DNA from: Mesorhizobium sp. | GTDB taxonomy: Bacteria > Pseudomonadota > Alphaproteobacteria > Rhizobiales > Rhizobiaceae | Reading direction: 5' to 3' | Assembly: GCA_004017535.1 (NCBI GenBank) | Contig: SAJS01000001.1 | Span: 248,001-312,000, forward strand | Length of the DNA: 64,000 nt | Shown here: piece after piece, positions 1 to 8,596 of the stretch | How positions within the stretch are numbered: the stretch's first letter is position 1 | How the letters are laid out: every line of letters begins with the position of its first letter | Position numbers and translations under genes: made by a program | Notes under the pieces: generated by a model | What the model was told of the DNA's origin: nothing | Database searches by the model: none | The model's input: the letters and a program-made list of their open reading frames with translations, nothing else

Positions 1-78
1 CCTTGCAAATTCCCGTACCAGCGTGAAAAACCAGCCGCGTGCGGGAGTGGAAACGAGTTTTTCCTGAACCGTGACCAT
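1..78 (-). CDS. N-terminus of an unidentified divergent gene (partial)
   Basis: An open frame of 26 codons starts with ATG at 78 on the minus strand and runs off the left edge without a stop. It would begin MVTVQEKLVSTPARGW and continue FFTLVREFAR. Its divergent position facing a LysR-family regulator is the usual arrangement for a LysR target gene. The Shine-Dalgarno is weak (AAGG about 10 bases upstream). Too little protein is present to name it, and the call rests on frame and context only. Confidence 0.35.
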   Translation of the reverse strand, partial: MVTVQEKLVSTPARGWFFTLVREFAR

Positions 79-178
79 GATCGTCAGCCTTGAACTGGAT
101 TGATCGTTGATCCCAAATATCGGTGTGGCTGGTTCGTGCTTCCAATTAAACCTCGATCATGACCCATAAGGAGGCCTT
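79..178. promoter_or_regulatory. Divergent promoter region of the LysR gene
   Basis: One hundred bases separate the partial minus-strand frame from the LysR gene. The region is more AT-rich than its surroundings and contains GATC repeated around GTT near 100-112 and an AT-rich stretch at 143-152. A clear Shine-Dalgarno AAGGAGG lies at 168-174, four bases before the LysR ATG. No convincing T-N11-A LysR box could be fixed by eye. Confidence 0.35.
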
Positions 179-1087
179 ATGCCCGATCTGAGTTCTCCGC
201 AGCTTGCGCCGCTGCCGCCGCTGCAGGCGGTCCGGGTGTTCGAAGCGGTGGCAAGGCACCTGTCCTTCACCAAGGCGGCGCAGGAATTGGGCATGACCCA
301 GGCGGCCGCGAGCTACCAGATCAAGCTGCTGGAGGAACGCATCGGCGCGCCGCTGTTCCTGCGCCGGCCGAAGCAGATCGAGTTGACCGGACCCGGCCAG
401 CGCCTGGCGCCCGCCGTCAGCGAAGCCTTTTCCATCCTGGGTCAGGCCTATGCCGCGGCGCGCGGCGGCGCCGAGGGGCTGCTTTGCGTTACTACCGTGC
501 TGACCTTCGCCTCGAACTGGCTGGCCCAGCATCTGGGCTCATTCCAGATTGCCCATCCGGCCCTTGCCGTGCGGCTCGACACGTCGAGCCGCCTGACCGA
601 TTTCGCGCGCGAGGATGTCGACCTCGCCATCCGTTCTGGCGGCGGCAAGTGGCCGGGCCTGGAGGCGCACAAACTGCTCGACGCCGACTTCACGCCGATG
701 CTGAGCCCCAAGCTCGCGGCGAGCATAGGCGGCGTCAAGGAGCCGGCGGACCTTTTGCGCCTGCCCATCCTCGACCCCGGGGACGTCTGGTGGTCGCAAT
801 GGTTCGAGGCCGCCGGTGTGACTGGCCATGATCTCGCCAAGCGGCCGGGTTCCAGCATGGGCGCGCAGGCCTATGAGGCGAATGCGGCGATGGCCGGCCA
901 TGGCGTGGCGATCCTGACCAGGGCGCTGTTCAAGAACGAGATCGCCGACGGCCGCCTGATCCAGCCCTTCGATCTCGTCGGCGATGACGGCCATGCCTAT
1001 TGGCTGGTCTATCCGACGGCGCGTCGCAACGTGCCGAAGATACGCGCCTTCCGCGACTGGATCCTCGCCGAGATCGCCTGCGCATGA
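179..1087 (+). CDS. LysR-family transcriptional regulator, GcvA-like
   Basis: 302 residues, the normal length for LysR regulators. The N-terminal winged helix-turn-helix (about residues 12-70) shows the typical order: LQAVRVFEAVARHLSFTKAA, then the recognition-helix segment MTQAAASYQIKLLEERIG. A periplasmic-binding-like effector domain follows (about residues 90-300). The pattern, with FTKAA followed by QAAASYQI, is that of the GcvA/AmpR-like subgroup. The start is fixed by AAGGAGG four bases upstream. It may control the divergent gene at the left edge or the polyol operon that begins 166 bases downstream. LysR proteins usually control a divergent neighbour, so the first is more likely. The effector is unknown. 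Confidence 0.85.
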   Translation: MPDLSSPQLAPLPPLQAVRVFEAVARHLSFTKAAQELGMTQAAASYQIKLLEERIGAPLFLRRPKQIELTGPGQRLAPAVSEAFSILGQAYAAARGGAEGLLCVTTVLTFASNWLAQHLGSFQIAHPALAVRLDTSSRLTDFAREDVDLAIRSGGGKWPGLEAHKLLDADFTPMLSPKLAASIGGVKEPADLLRLPILDPGDVWWSQWFEAAGVTGHDLAKRPGSSMGAQAYEANAAMAGHGVAILTRALFKNEIADGRLIQPFDLVGDDGHAYWLVYPTARRNVPKIRAFRDWILAEIACA

Positions 1088-1177
1088 GCTGACTGCTCTC
1101 AGCCTTCCTCGCCAAGATCCAGGCGGCGTCGCCGGGTCGGGGTCACGTTTCTGCTGCGCTGCAGCATCGATTCCGCC

Positions 1178-1211
1178 TTGACATAAATCACTCCAAGTGA
1201 GTAATTGCTCA
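1178..1211 (+). promoter_or_regulatory. Putative promoter and overlapping operators of the smo operon
   Basis: A consensus -35 TTGACA lies at 1178-1183, with weak -10 candidates at 1201-1207 (GTAATT/TAATTG). Two overlapping palindromes sit between and over these elements: TCACTCCAAGTGA (1188-1200, perfect five-base arms) and TGAGTAATTGCTCA (1198-1211, one mismatched pair). Their placement over spacer and -10 is what a repressor operator would show. The binding protein is unknown. Confidence 0.5.
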
Positions 1212-1253
1212 AAGCCAAGGCAAATGCTCATCTTGGTTTATGGGAGGAATTTG

Positions 1254-2564
1254 ATGAAACTTCGCACGCTCACCCTGGGCTTGTTGTCGGCCAGCGCCCT
1301 CGCTTTCGCCGCGCATGCCGAATCCATCACCATCGCCACCGTCAACAATGGCGACATGGTCCGCATGCAGAAGCTGACGGACGACTTCACCAAGGCCAAC
1401 CCCGACATCCAGCTCAACTGGGTCACGCTTGAAGAGAATGTGCTGCGCGAGCGCGTGACCACTGATATCGCCACCAAGGGCGGCCAGTACGACGTCATGA
1501 CCATCGGCACCTACGAGGTTCCGATCTGGGCCAAGCAGAGCTGGCTGCTGCCGCTCGACAAGCTCGGCGACGACTATGACGTCAAGGACATCATCCCGGC
1601 CATCGCCGGCGGCCTTTCGGTCGACGGCAAGCTCTATGCCGCGCCCTTCTACGGCGAAAGCTCTTTCGTCATGTACCGCAAGGACCTGATGGAGAAGGCG
1701 GGCCTGAAGATGCCCGACGCGCCGACCTGGGAATTCATCAAGCAGGCCGCCGACAAGATGACCGACCGCGCCAATGGCGTGAACGGCGTCTGCCTGCGCG
1801 GCAAGGCCGGCTGGGGCGAGAACATGGCCTTCCTCACCGCCATGTCGAACTCCTTCGGCGCCCGCTGGTTCGACGAGAACTGGAAGCCGCAATTCGATCA
1901 GCCCGAGTGGAAGAACACGCTGCAGTTCTATGTCGACCTGATGAAGGCCGACGGCCCTGAAGGCGCTTCGTCAAACGGCTTCAACGAGAACCTGGCGCTG
2001 TTCCAGCAGGGCAAGTGCGGCATGTGGATCGACGCCACCGTCGCAGCCTCCTTCGTCTCCGACCCGAAGGCCTCGCAGGTCGCCGACAAGGTCGGCTATG
2101 CGCTGGCGCCCGACAATGGTCTCGGCAAGCGCGGCAACTGGCTGTGGGCCTGGTCGCTGGCGATCCCCGCCGGCACCCAGAAGGCCGATGCCGCCGAGAA
2201 GTTTGTCTCCTGGGCAACCAGCAAGCACTATGCCGAGCTGGTCGCCTCGAAGGAAGGCTGGGCCAATGTTCCGCCTGGAACGCGCTCCTCGCTCTATGCC
2301 AACCCGGAGTACCAGAAGGCGGCGCCCTTCGCGAAGATGACGCTGGACTCCATCAACGCCGCCGACCCGACGCATCCGACCGTCAAGCCGGTGCCCTATG
2401 TCGGCGTGCAGTTCGTCGCCATTCCTGAATTCCAGGGTCTCGGCACCACCGTCGGCCAGCTCTTCTCGGCCGCCCTGGCCGGCCAGTCGAGCGTCGACGA
2501 CGCCCTCAAGCAGGCCCAGGACGCAGCCACCGCGGCGATGACCGAAGGCGGCTACATCAAGTAA
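1254..2564 (+). CDS. smoE: Sorbitol/mannitol ABC transporter substrate-binding protein
   Basis: 436 residues from the ATG at 1254. Although the frame is open from 1197, the ATG at 1254 is preferred because GGGAGG (1242-1247) precedes it and it opens directly on a signal peptide: MKLRTLTLGLLSASALAFA followed by an AHAE cleavage region. The mature protein is a family 1 extracellular solute-binding protein, acting in the periplasm to deliver polyols to the CUT1-type permease encoded just downstream. The assignment to polyols rests on the operon: two permeases, a UgpC-like ATPase, sorbitol dehydrogenase and mannitol dehydrogenase follow, as in the smo locus of Rhodobacter and rhizobia. Exact ligand preference (sorbitol, mannitol, arabitol) cannot be read from sequence. 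Confidence 0.88.
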   Translation: MKLRTLTLGLLSASALAFAAHAESITIATVNNGDMVRMQKLTDDFTKANPDIQLNWVTLEENVLRERVTTDIATKGGQYDVMTIGTYEVPIWAKQSWLLPLDKLGDDYDVKDIIPAIAGGLSVDGKLYAAPFYGESSFVMYRKDLMEKAGLKMPDAPTWEFIKQAADKMTDRANGVNGVCLRGKAGWGENMAFLTAMSNSFGARWFDENWKPQFDQPEWKNTLQFYVDLMKADGPEGASSNGFNENLALFQQGKCGMWIDATVAASFVSDPKASQVADKVGYALAPDNGLGKRGNWLWAWSLAIPAGTQKADAAEKFVSWATSKHYAELVASKEGWANVPPGTRSSLYANPEYQKAAPFAKMTLDSINAADPTHPTVKPVPYVGVQFVAIPEFQGLGTTVGQLFSAALAGQSSVDDALKQAQDAATAAMTEGGYIK

Positions 2565-2611
2565 GGCTCCTCCCGGTGCCGAACGCCGGTCGCCCATCAT
2601 GGCCGGCAAGG

Positions 2612-2639
2612 GGCCGCCCGAAACCCAGTTCGGGCGGCC
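2612..2639 (+). promoter_or_regulatory. GC-rich hairpin between smoE and smoF
   Basis: A perfect 11-base stem, GGCCGCCCGAA (2612-2622) and TTCGGGCGGCC (2629-2639), with a six-base loop. It lies 47 bases after the smoE stop and is not followed by a T-run, so it is not a classic terminator. By analogy with malE-malF it probably stabilises the upstream binding-protein mRNA and attenuates permease expression. Both other sugar ABC operons in this window have a hairpin at the same place. Confidence 0.7.
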
Positions 2640-2708
2640 ACCCTTCCAAACCGGGAAGATTCTGGGCGCAACTCTGAAAATCCGGCTGACTTTGGGAGGG
2701 TGACCGTC

Positions 2709-3581
2709 ATGGCTACTCAGCAAACCCGTTCGCTTGCCCGCTTCATGATGGCGCCATCGGTGATCCTGCTGTTCGTCTGGATGATCGTGCCGCTGCTGTT
2801 CACGCTCTGGTTCTCGTTTCAGCAATACAATCCGCTGAACCCGATGCGTGACGGCTTCGTCGGCTTCTCCAACTACGCGCTGTTCTATTCCAATCCGGCC
2901 TTTCTCTATTCGATCCTCAACACGCTGATCATCGTCGTCAGCGTGCTGGTCATCACGGTGGTCGGCGGCATCCTTCTGGCGATGCTGCTCGATCAGCCGA
3001 TCTGGGGCCAGGGCATCGTGCGCATCCTGGTCATCTCGCCGTTCTTCGTCATGCCGCCGGTCGCGGCACTTGTCTGGAAGAACATGATTATGCACCCGCA
3101 ATATGGCGTCTTCGCCGATATCGCGCGCTTCTTCGGCGCCCAGCCGATCGACTGGTTCGGCCAGCATCCGCTGACTGCCGTCATCCTGATCGTCGCCTGG
3201 CAGTGGCTGCCCTTCGCCACGCTGATCCTGCTCACCTCTTTGCAGTCGCTCGACGGCGAGCAGAAGGAGGCGGCCGAGATGGACGGCGCCGGCTTCCTCA
3301 GCCGCTTCTGGTATCTGACGCTGCCGCATATGTCGCGCGCCATCACCGTCGTCATCCTGATCCAGACGATCTTCCTGCTCTCGATCTACGCCGAGATCCT
3401 GGTCACCACCAATGGCGGCCCGGGCTACGCCTCCACCAACCTGCCTTTCCTCGTCTACCAGAAGGCGCTCCTGGAGTTCAAAATCGGCCAGGCATCCGCC
3501 GGTGGCGTGATCGCCGTCATTCTCGCCAACATCGTTGCCTTCTTCGCCATGCGCGCCGTCGGCAAGAACCTGGACAAGTGA
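2709..3581 (+). CDS. smoF: Polyol ABC transporter permease (MalF-type)
   Basis: 290 residues from the ATG at 2709. An upstream in-frame GTG at 2700 overlaps the Shine-Dalgarno (GGGAGGG, 2694-2700) and is rejected. About six membrane helices are visible, the first being SVILLFVWMIVPLLFTLWF. The cytoplasmic EAA loop is EAAEMDGAGFLSRFWYLTLP (about residues 190-210), which contacts the ATPase. This is the MalF-like half of a CUT1 importer in the inner membrane, pairing with the product of the next gene, which starts 13 bases after its stop. Confidence 0.88.
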   Translation: MATQQTRSLARFMMAPSVILLFVWMIVPLLFTLWFSFQQYNPLNPMRDGFVGFSNYALFYSNPAFLYSILNTLIIVVSVLVITVVGGILLAMLLDQPIWGQGIVRILVISPFFVMPPVAALVWKNMIMHPQYGVFADIARFFGAQPIDWFGQHPLTAVILIVAWQWLPFATLILLTSLQSLDGEQKEAAEMDGAGFLSRFWYLTLPHMSRAITVVILIQTIFLLSIYAEILVTTNGGPGYASTNLPFLVYQKALLEFKIGQASAGGVIAVILANIVAFFAMRAVGKNLDK

Positions 3582-3594
3582 GGGAGGACCTGAC

Positions 3595-4419
3595 ATGGCC
3601 CGCGCAGTCACCACCCAGCACAAGACCATCGCCACGGCCGCGGCCTGGGTCGTCGCCCTGCTGATCTTCTTTCCGATCCTCTACACGATCATCACCTCGT
3701 TTAAGTCGGAGCAGGAGGCGATCCAGGGCTTCAACCTGATACCCTCCGGTACCTTCGAGAGCTACTCGGAGGTTCAGCAGCAGAGCGGCTACTTCAAGTT
3801 CTTCTTCAATTCGGTGCTGCTCTCGGTCGGCTCGACCATCCTCGCCCTCATCGTCGCCATCCCGGCGGCCTGGTCGATGGCGTTCTCGCCGACCAAGCGC
3901 ACCAAGGACATCCTGATGTGGATGCTGTCCACCAAGATGATGCCGGCGGTCGCGGTGCTGTTCCCGATCTACCTGATCTTCCGCGACTCAGGGCTTCTCG
4001 ACAGCCGCATCGGCCTCACCGTCATGCTGATGCTGATCAACCTGCCGATCGTCGTCTGGATGCTCTACACCTATTTCCGCGAGATCCCGGGTGAGATCCT
4101 GGAAGCCGCGCGCATGGACGGCGCCTCGCTGTGGAACGAGATCATCTATGTTCTGACGCCGATGGCCGTTCCCGGCATCGCCTCGACGATGCTCTTGAAC
4201 ATCATCCTCGCCTGGAACGAGGCGTTCTGGACCATCCGGCTCACCACCACCAACGCCGCGCCGCTGACGGCTTTCATCAGCTCCTTCTCCAGTCCGCAAG
4301 GCCTGTTTTGGGCAAAGCTCTCGGCCGCATCGACCCTGGCGATCGCACCGATCCTGATCATGGGCTGGTTCAGCCAGAAGCAATTGGTGCGCGGCCTGAC
4401 CTTTGGCGCCGTGAAGTAG
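3595..4419 (+). CDS. smoG: Polyol ABC transporter permease (MalG-type)
   Basis: 274 residues. The frame is open further upstream, but the ATG at 3595 is preceded by GGGAGGA (3582-3588) and removes an unlikely overlap with smoF. Six helices are predicted, beginning [19 protein letters not shown]. The EAA loop [20 protein letters not shown] is clear, and the C-terminus [13 protein letters not shown] is the characteristic ending of MalG-like permeases. It forms the transmembrane channel with the upstream permease. Confidence 0.88.
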   Translation: MARAVTTQHKTIATAAAWVVALLIFFPILYTIITSFKSEQEAIQGFNLIPSGTFESYSEVQQQSGYFKFFFNSVLLSVGSTILALIVAIPAAWSMAFSPTKRTKDILMWMLSTKMMPAVAVLFPIYLIFRDSGLLDSRIGLTVMLMLINLPIVVWMLYTYFREIPGEILEAARMDGASLWNEIIYVLTPMAVPGIASTMLLNIILAWNEAFWTIRLTTTNAAPLTAFISSFSSPQGLFWAKLSAASTLAIAPILIMGWFSQKQLVRGLTFGAVK

Positions 4420-4465
4420 GAACGCCCAAGCGGCGGACGACGAAGACCATCCCCGGGAGGAAACC

Positions 4466-5470
<1,005 letters not shown>

Positions 5471-5480
5471 GGACGGGACG

Positions 5481-6251
5481 GTGAGGTTGAAAGGCAAATC
5501 GGCGCTGATCACCGGATCGGCGCGCGGCATCGGCAGGGCCTTCGCCGAAGCCTATGCGCGCGAAGGCGCGACGGTGGCGATTGCCGACATCGACCTCGAA
5601 GCGGCGCAAGCGACGGCGAAAGCGATCGGCTCCGCCGCTTACGCGCTGCGGCTCGACGTCACCGATCAGTCCTCGATCGAGGCGGCGGTGAAGGCGGTCG
5701 AGGAGAAGACCGGCGGTCTCGACGTGCTGATCAACAACGCAGCGATCTTCGACCTGGCGCCGATCGTCGAGATAACCAGGGCGAGCTATGAAAAGCTGTT
5801 CGCGGTCAATGTCGCCGGCACGCTGTTCATGCTGCAGGCCGCCGCCCGCTCGATGATCGCGCGTGGCAAGGGCGGCAGGATCATCAACATGGCGAGCCAG
5901 GCAGGCCGGCGCGGCGAGCCGCTGGTCGCGGTCTATTGCGCCACCAAGGCCGCCGTCATCTCGCTGACGCAGTCGGCGGGGCTCGATCTGATCAAGCATC
6001 GCATCAACGTCAACGGCATCGCGCCGGGCGTCGTCGACAGCGACATGTGGGACCAGGTCGACGCGCTGTTCGCCAAATATGAGAACCGGCCGAAGGGCGA
6101 GAAGAAGCGCCTGGTCGGCGAGGGCGTTCCCTATGGCCGCATGGGCAAGCCCGAGGATCTCGCCGGCATGGCCGTGTTCCTAGCCAGCGACGAGGCCGAC
6201 TACATCGTCGCCCAGACCTACAATGTCGATGGCGGCCAATGGATGAGCTGA
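5481..6251 (+). CDS. smoS: Sorbitol dehydrogenase, short-chain dehydrogenase family
   Basis: 256 residues from a GTG start ten bases after the smoK stop. Classical SDR features are present: cofactor loop TGSARGIGRAF (residues 11-21), acidic residue after strand 2 (ADID, favouring NAD), NNAA motif, catalytic Ser in INMASQAG, and YCATK with the catalytic Tyr and Lys. The C-terminus contains YNVDGGQWMS. In the smo locus this enzyme oxidises D-sorbitol (and galactitol/L-iditol in characterised relatives) to a ketose. The position between smoK and mtlK supports that role. Confidence 0.85.
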   Translation: MRLKGKSALITGSARGIGRAFAEAYAREGATVAIADIDLEAAQATAKAIGSAAYALRLDVTDQSSIEAAVKAVEEKTGGLDVLINNAAIFDLAPIVEITRASYEKLFAVNVAGTLFMLQAAARSMIARGKGGRIINMASQAGRRGEPLVAVYCATKAAVISLTQSAGLDLIKHRINVNGIAPGVVDSDMWDQVDALFAKYENRPKGEKKRLVGEGVPYGRMGKPEDLAGMAVFLASDEADYIVAQTYNVDGGQWMS

Positions 6252-6317
6252 CGGCATGAGTTGAGGGGGGAAGCGCTTCTCTCTTTTCCTCCGGAGAAGG
6301 CGTCACGGGGCAGGTGA

Positions 6318-6349
6318 GGGGCAGCATGCCGGACACCGGGTGCTGCCCC
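6318..6349 (+). promoter_or_regulatory. Hairpin in the smoS-mtlK spacer
   Basis: GGGGCAGCA (6318-6326) pairs with TGCTGCCCC (6341-6349) around a 14-base loop that itself contains CCGG twice. The 162-base spacer otherwise resembles one arm of the GGTGAGGGG-type palindromic repeats common between rhizobial genes. No T-run follows, so partial attenuation or RNA processing is more likely than full termination. mtlK is probably still read from the smo promoter. Confidence 0.5.
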
Positions 6350-6413
6350 CCATCCTCGCTCTCCTCAGGAGGCGTAAACAGTCGGGCTGCAGATCGGCCA
6401 AAGGGTAAATGAG

Positions 6414-7892
6414 ATGACCGTGAAACTCTCTTCCTCGAACCTCGCCAGGCTCCCGGCCAAGGTCGCCGGTCCGAAATATGACCGCTCGGCCCTGAAGGCC
6501 GGCATCGTCCATTTCGGCGTCGGCAATTTCCACCGCTCGCACCAGGCGGTCTATCTCGACGACCTGTTCGCCGCCGGCGAGGGCCATGACTGGGCGTTGA
6601 TCGGCGCCGGCGTGTTCGAAGGCGAGAAGATCGGCCGGTCCAAGCTCGAGGAGCAGGACTGGCTGACCACCGTCGTCGAGCAGGATCAGGGCCATATGAG
6701 CGCCCGCGTCACCGGCGCCATGATCGATTTCCTGACGCCTGGCGACGCGGCGGCGATCATCGAGCGGCTTGCCGATCCTGCGATCAAGATCGTCTCGCTG
6801 ACCATCACCGAAGGCGGCTATTTCATCGACCCGGCTTCCGGCAAGTTCAACCCGGCTCATCCCGACATCGTCGCCGACGCGCAGCCTGGCGCCGTGCCGA
6901 AAACCGTGTTCGGCATCATCCTTGCCGGCCTGCTGCGCCGGCGTGCCGACGGCATCGTGCCGTTCACCGTCATGTCCTGCGACAACATTCCCCATAACGG
7001 CCACGTCACCTCGGACGGCGTCATCGGCCTTGCCCGGCTGATCGACGAGGACCTGGCGACATGGGTGGAGGACAAGGTCGCCTTTCCGAACGGCATGGTC
7101 GATCGCATCACGCCGGCCACGACCGACCGCGAGCGCCGGATCCTCGCCGACGATTTCGGCCTGGAGGACAATTGGCCGGTGTTCTGCGAGCCGTTCAAGC
7201 AATGGGTGCTGGAGGACCATTTCACCGCCGGCCGTCCGGCGCTGGAAAAAGTCGGCGTGCAGTTCGTCAAGGATGTCTCGCCCTACGAGCTGATGAAGAT
7301 CCGCATCCTCAATGGCGGCCATGCGACAATAGCCTATCCGGCCGGCCTGATGGACATCCATTTCGTCCATGAAGGCATGCAGGAGCCGCTGGTGCGCGCC
7401 TTCCTGTCGAAGCTCGAGCATGACGAGATCATTCCGACCGTGCCGCCGGTGCCCGACACCGATCTGGAGGACTATTACCAGCTCATCGAGCGCCGCTTCT
7501 CAAATCCCAAGATCGGCGACACTATTCGCCGGCTGTGCCTCGACGGATCCAACCGCCAGCCGAAATTCATCATCCCGACCATCGCCGACCGGCTGAAGGC
7601 GGGCGAAGGTGTCGGCGGCCTCGCGCTGGAATCGGCCTTGTGGTGTCGTTACTGCTTCGGCACCACCGACAGCGGTGCCGTCATCGAGCCCAACGACCCG
7701 AGCTGGGACCGCATGCAGGCCACCGCCAAGGCGGCGAAGGACGACCCCAAGGCCTGGCTGGCGATGGAGGACATCTATGGCGATGTCGGCCGCTCGCCAG
7801 TCTTCGCCGAGGCCTTCGCCCACGCTCTGAAGGTGCTGTGGGCCAACGGCGCGCGCGAAACCCTGGCGCGCTATCTCGCTGGCAAGCTCTGA
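6414..7892 (+). CDS. mtlK: Mannitol 2-dehydrogenase (polyol-specific long-chain dehydrogenase)
   Basis: 492 residues, typical for this family. The N-terminal nucleotide-binding domain carries GVGNFHRSHQAVYLDDL (about residues 36-52). The family signature with the catalytic Lys and the Asn/His pair is ELMKIRILNGGHATIAYPAG (about residues 291-310). It oxidises D-mannitol to fructose with NAD, and relatives also convert D-arabitol to D-xylulose and D-sorbitol to fructose. It works with SmoS on polyols imported by SmoEFGK. An AAGGG stands about nine bases before the ATG. Confidence 0.92.
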   Translation: MTVKLSSSNLARLPAKVAGPKYDRSALKAGIVHFGVGNFHRSHQAVYLDDLFAAGEGHDWALIGAGVFEGEKIGRSKLEEQDWLTTVVEQDQGHMSARVTGAMIDFLTPGDAAAIIERLADPAIKIVSLTITEGGYFIDPASGKFNPAHPDIVADAQPGAVPKTVFGIILAGLLRRRADGIVPFTVMSCDNIPHNGHVTSDGVIGLARLIDEDLATWVEDKVAFPNGMVDRITPATTDRERRILADDFGLEDNWPVFCEPFKQWVLEDHFTAGRPALEKVGVQFVKDVSPYELMKIRILNGGHATIAYPAGLMDIHFVHEGMQEPLVRAFLSKLEHDEIIPTVPPVPDTDLEDYYQLIERRFSNPKIGDTIRRLCLDGSNRQPKFIIPTIADRLKAGEGVGGLALESALWCRYCFGTTDSGAVIEPNDPSWDRMQATAKAAKDDPKAWLAMEDIYGDVGRSPVFAEAFAHALKVLWANGARETLARYLAGKL

Positions 7893-7912
7893 GGTCAGCG
7901 GAAGCCTGCCCG

Positions 7913-8596
7913 ATGACGCCTGAGCTGGTCATCTTCGACTGTGACGGCGTGCTGGTCGACAGCGAGGCGCTTTCGGTCTCGGCGCTGCTCGGCATGATCG
8001 AGCTCGCCGGCGGCACGGTCAGCGAGGACGCCGCCTACGAGCATTTCCTGGGCAAGAGCATGAAAAGCGTGCGCGAGATCCTCGGCCAAGAGTTCGGGCT
8101 GGAGATCAGCGACCAGCACCTGACCGCCATGCGCGTCGACCTGATGCGCAAGTTCCGCGAGGAGTTGAAGCCGATCCCCGGCATCAAGGAGGTGCTGCCG
8201 AAGCTCGGTCTGCCTTGCTGCGTCGCATCGTCCGGTACGCTGGAACGCATCCGCTACGCGCTCGACGTCACCGGCCTGCTGCCGGCTCTGGAGCCGCATA
8301 TCTTCAGCGCCACCATGGTCAAGCGCGGCAAGCCGGCGCCCGACCTTTTCCTCCATGCCGCTGCCTCCATGCGGGCGCATCCGCGCAATTGCCTGGTCGT
8401 CGAGGACAGTCCGGCAGGTATTGCCGCGGCGCGGGCGGCGGGCATGCGGGTCTTCGCCTTTACCGGGGGCTCGCACGCGTCCAACCCGGGACTCAAGGCG
8501 CGGCTTGCGTCGACCGAACCGGACTCTATATTCGCTGACATGCTGCAATTGCCCGATCTGATTGCAGGCCTGGGAGCGAGAGTAAAAGCATCTTGA
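7913..8596 (+). CDS. HAD-superfamily sugar phosphatase / phosphoglucomutase-like
   Basis: 227 residues from the ATG at 7913, 20 bases after mtlK. HAD motifs are complete: motif I FDCDGVLVDSE (nucleophile Asp and acid/base Asp), motif II VASSGTLERI, motif III Lys in KRGKPAPD, motif IV VVEDSPAGIAAARAAGM. A helical cap (about residues 16-80) between motifs I and II makes it a subclass I HAD like GPP, 2-deoxyglucose-6-phosphatase or beta-phosphoglucomutase. In this operon it may remove dead-end phosphorylated polyols. The substrate is not readable. Its stop overlaps the TTG start of the next gene by four bases. Confidence 0.8.
   Translation: MTPELVIFDCDGVLVDSEALSVSALLGMIELAGGTVSEDAAYEHFLGKSMKSVREILGQEFGLEISDQHLTAMRVDLMRKFREELKPIPGIKEVLPKLGLPCCVASSGTLERIRYALDVTGLLPALEPHIFSATMVKRGKPAPDLFLHAAASMRAHPRNCLVVEDSPAGIAAARAAGMRVFAFTGGSHASNPGLKARLASTEPDSIFADMLQLPDLIAGLGARVKAS

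Noticed and set aside
1971-3635. 554-codon minus-strand frame over smoE and smoF
   Set aside because: Asp/Arg/Gly-rich shadow of two well-supported plus-strand genes.
7535-7912. N-terminal extension of the HAD phosphatase frame
   Set aside because: It overlaps mtlK out of frame. HAD motif I begins a few residues after the ATG at 7913, which sits 20 bases after the mtlK stop.
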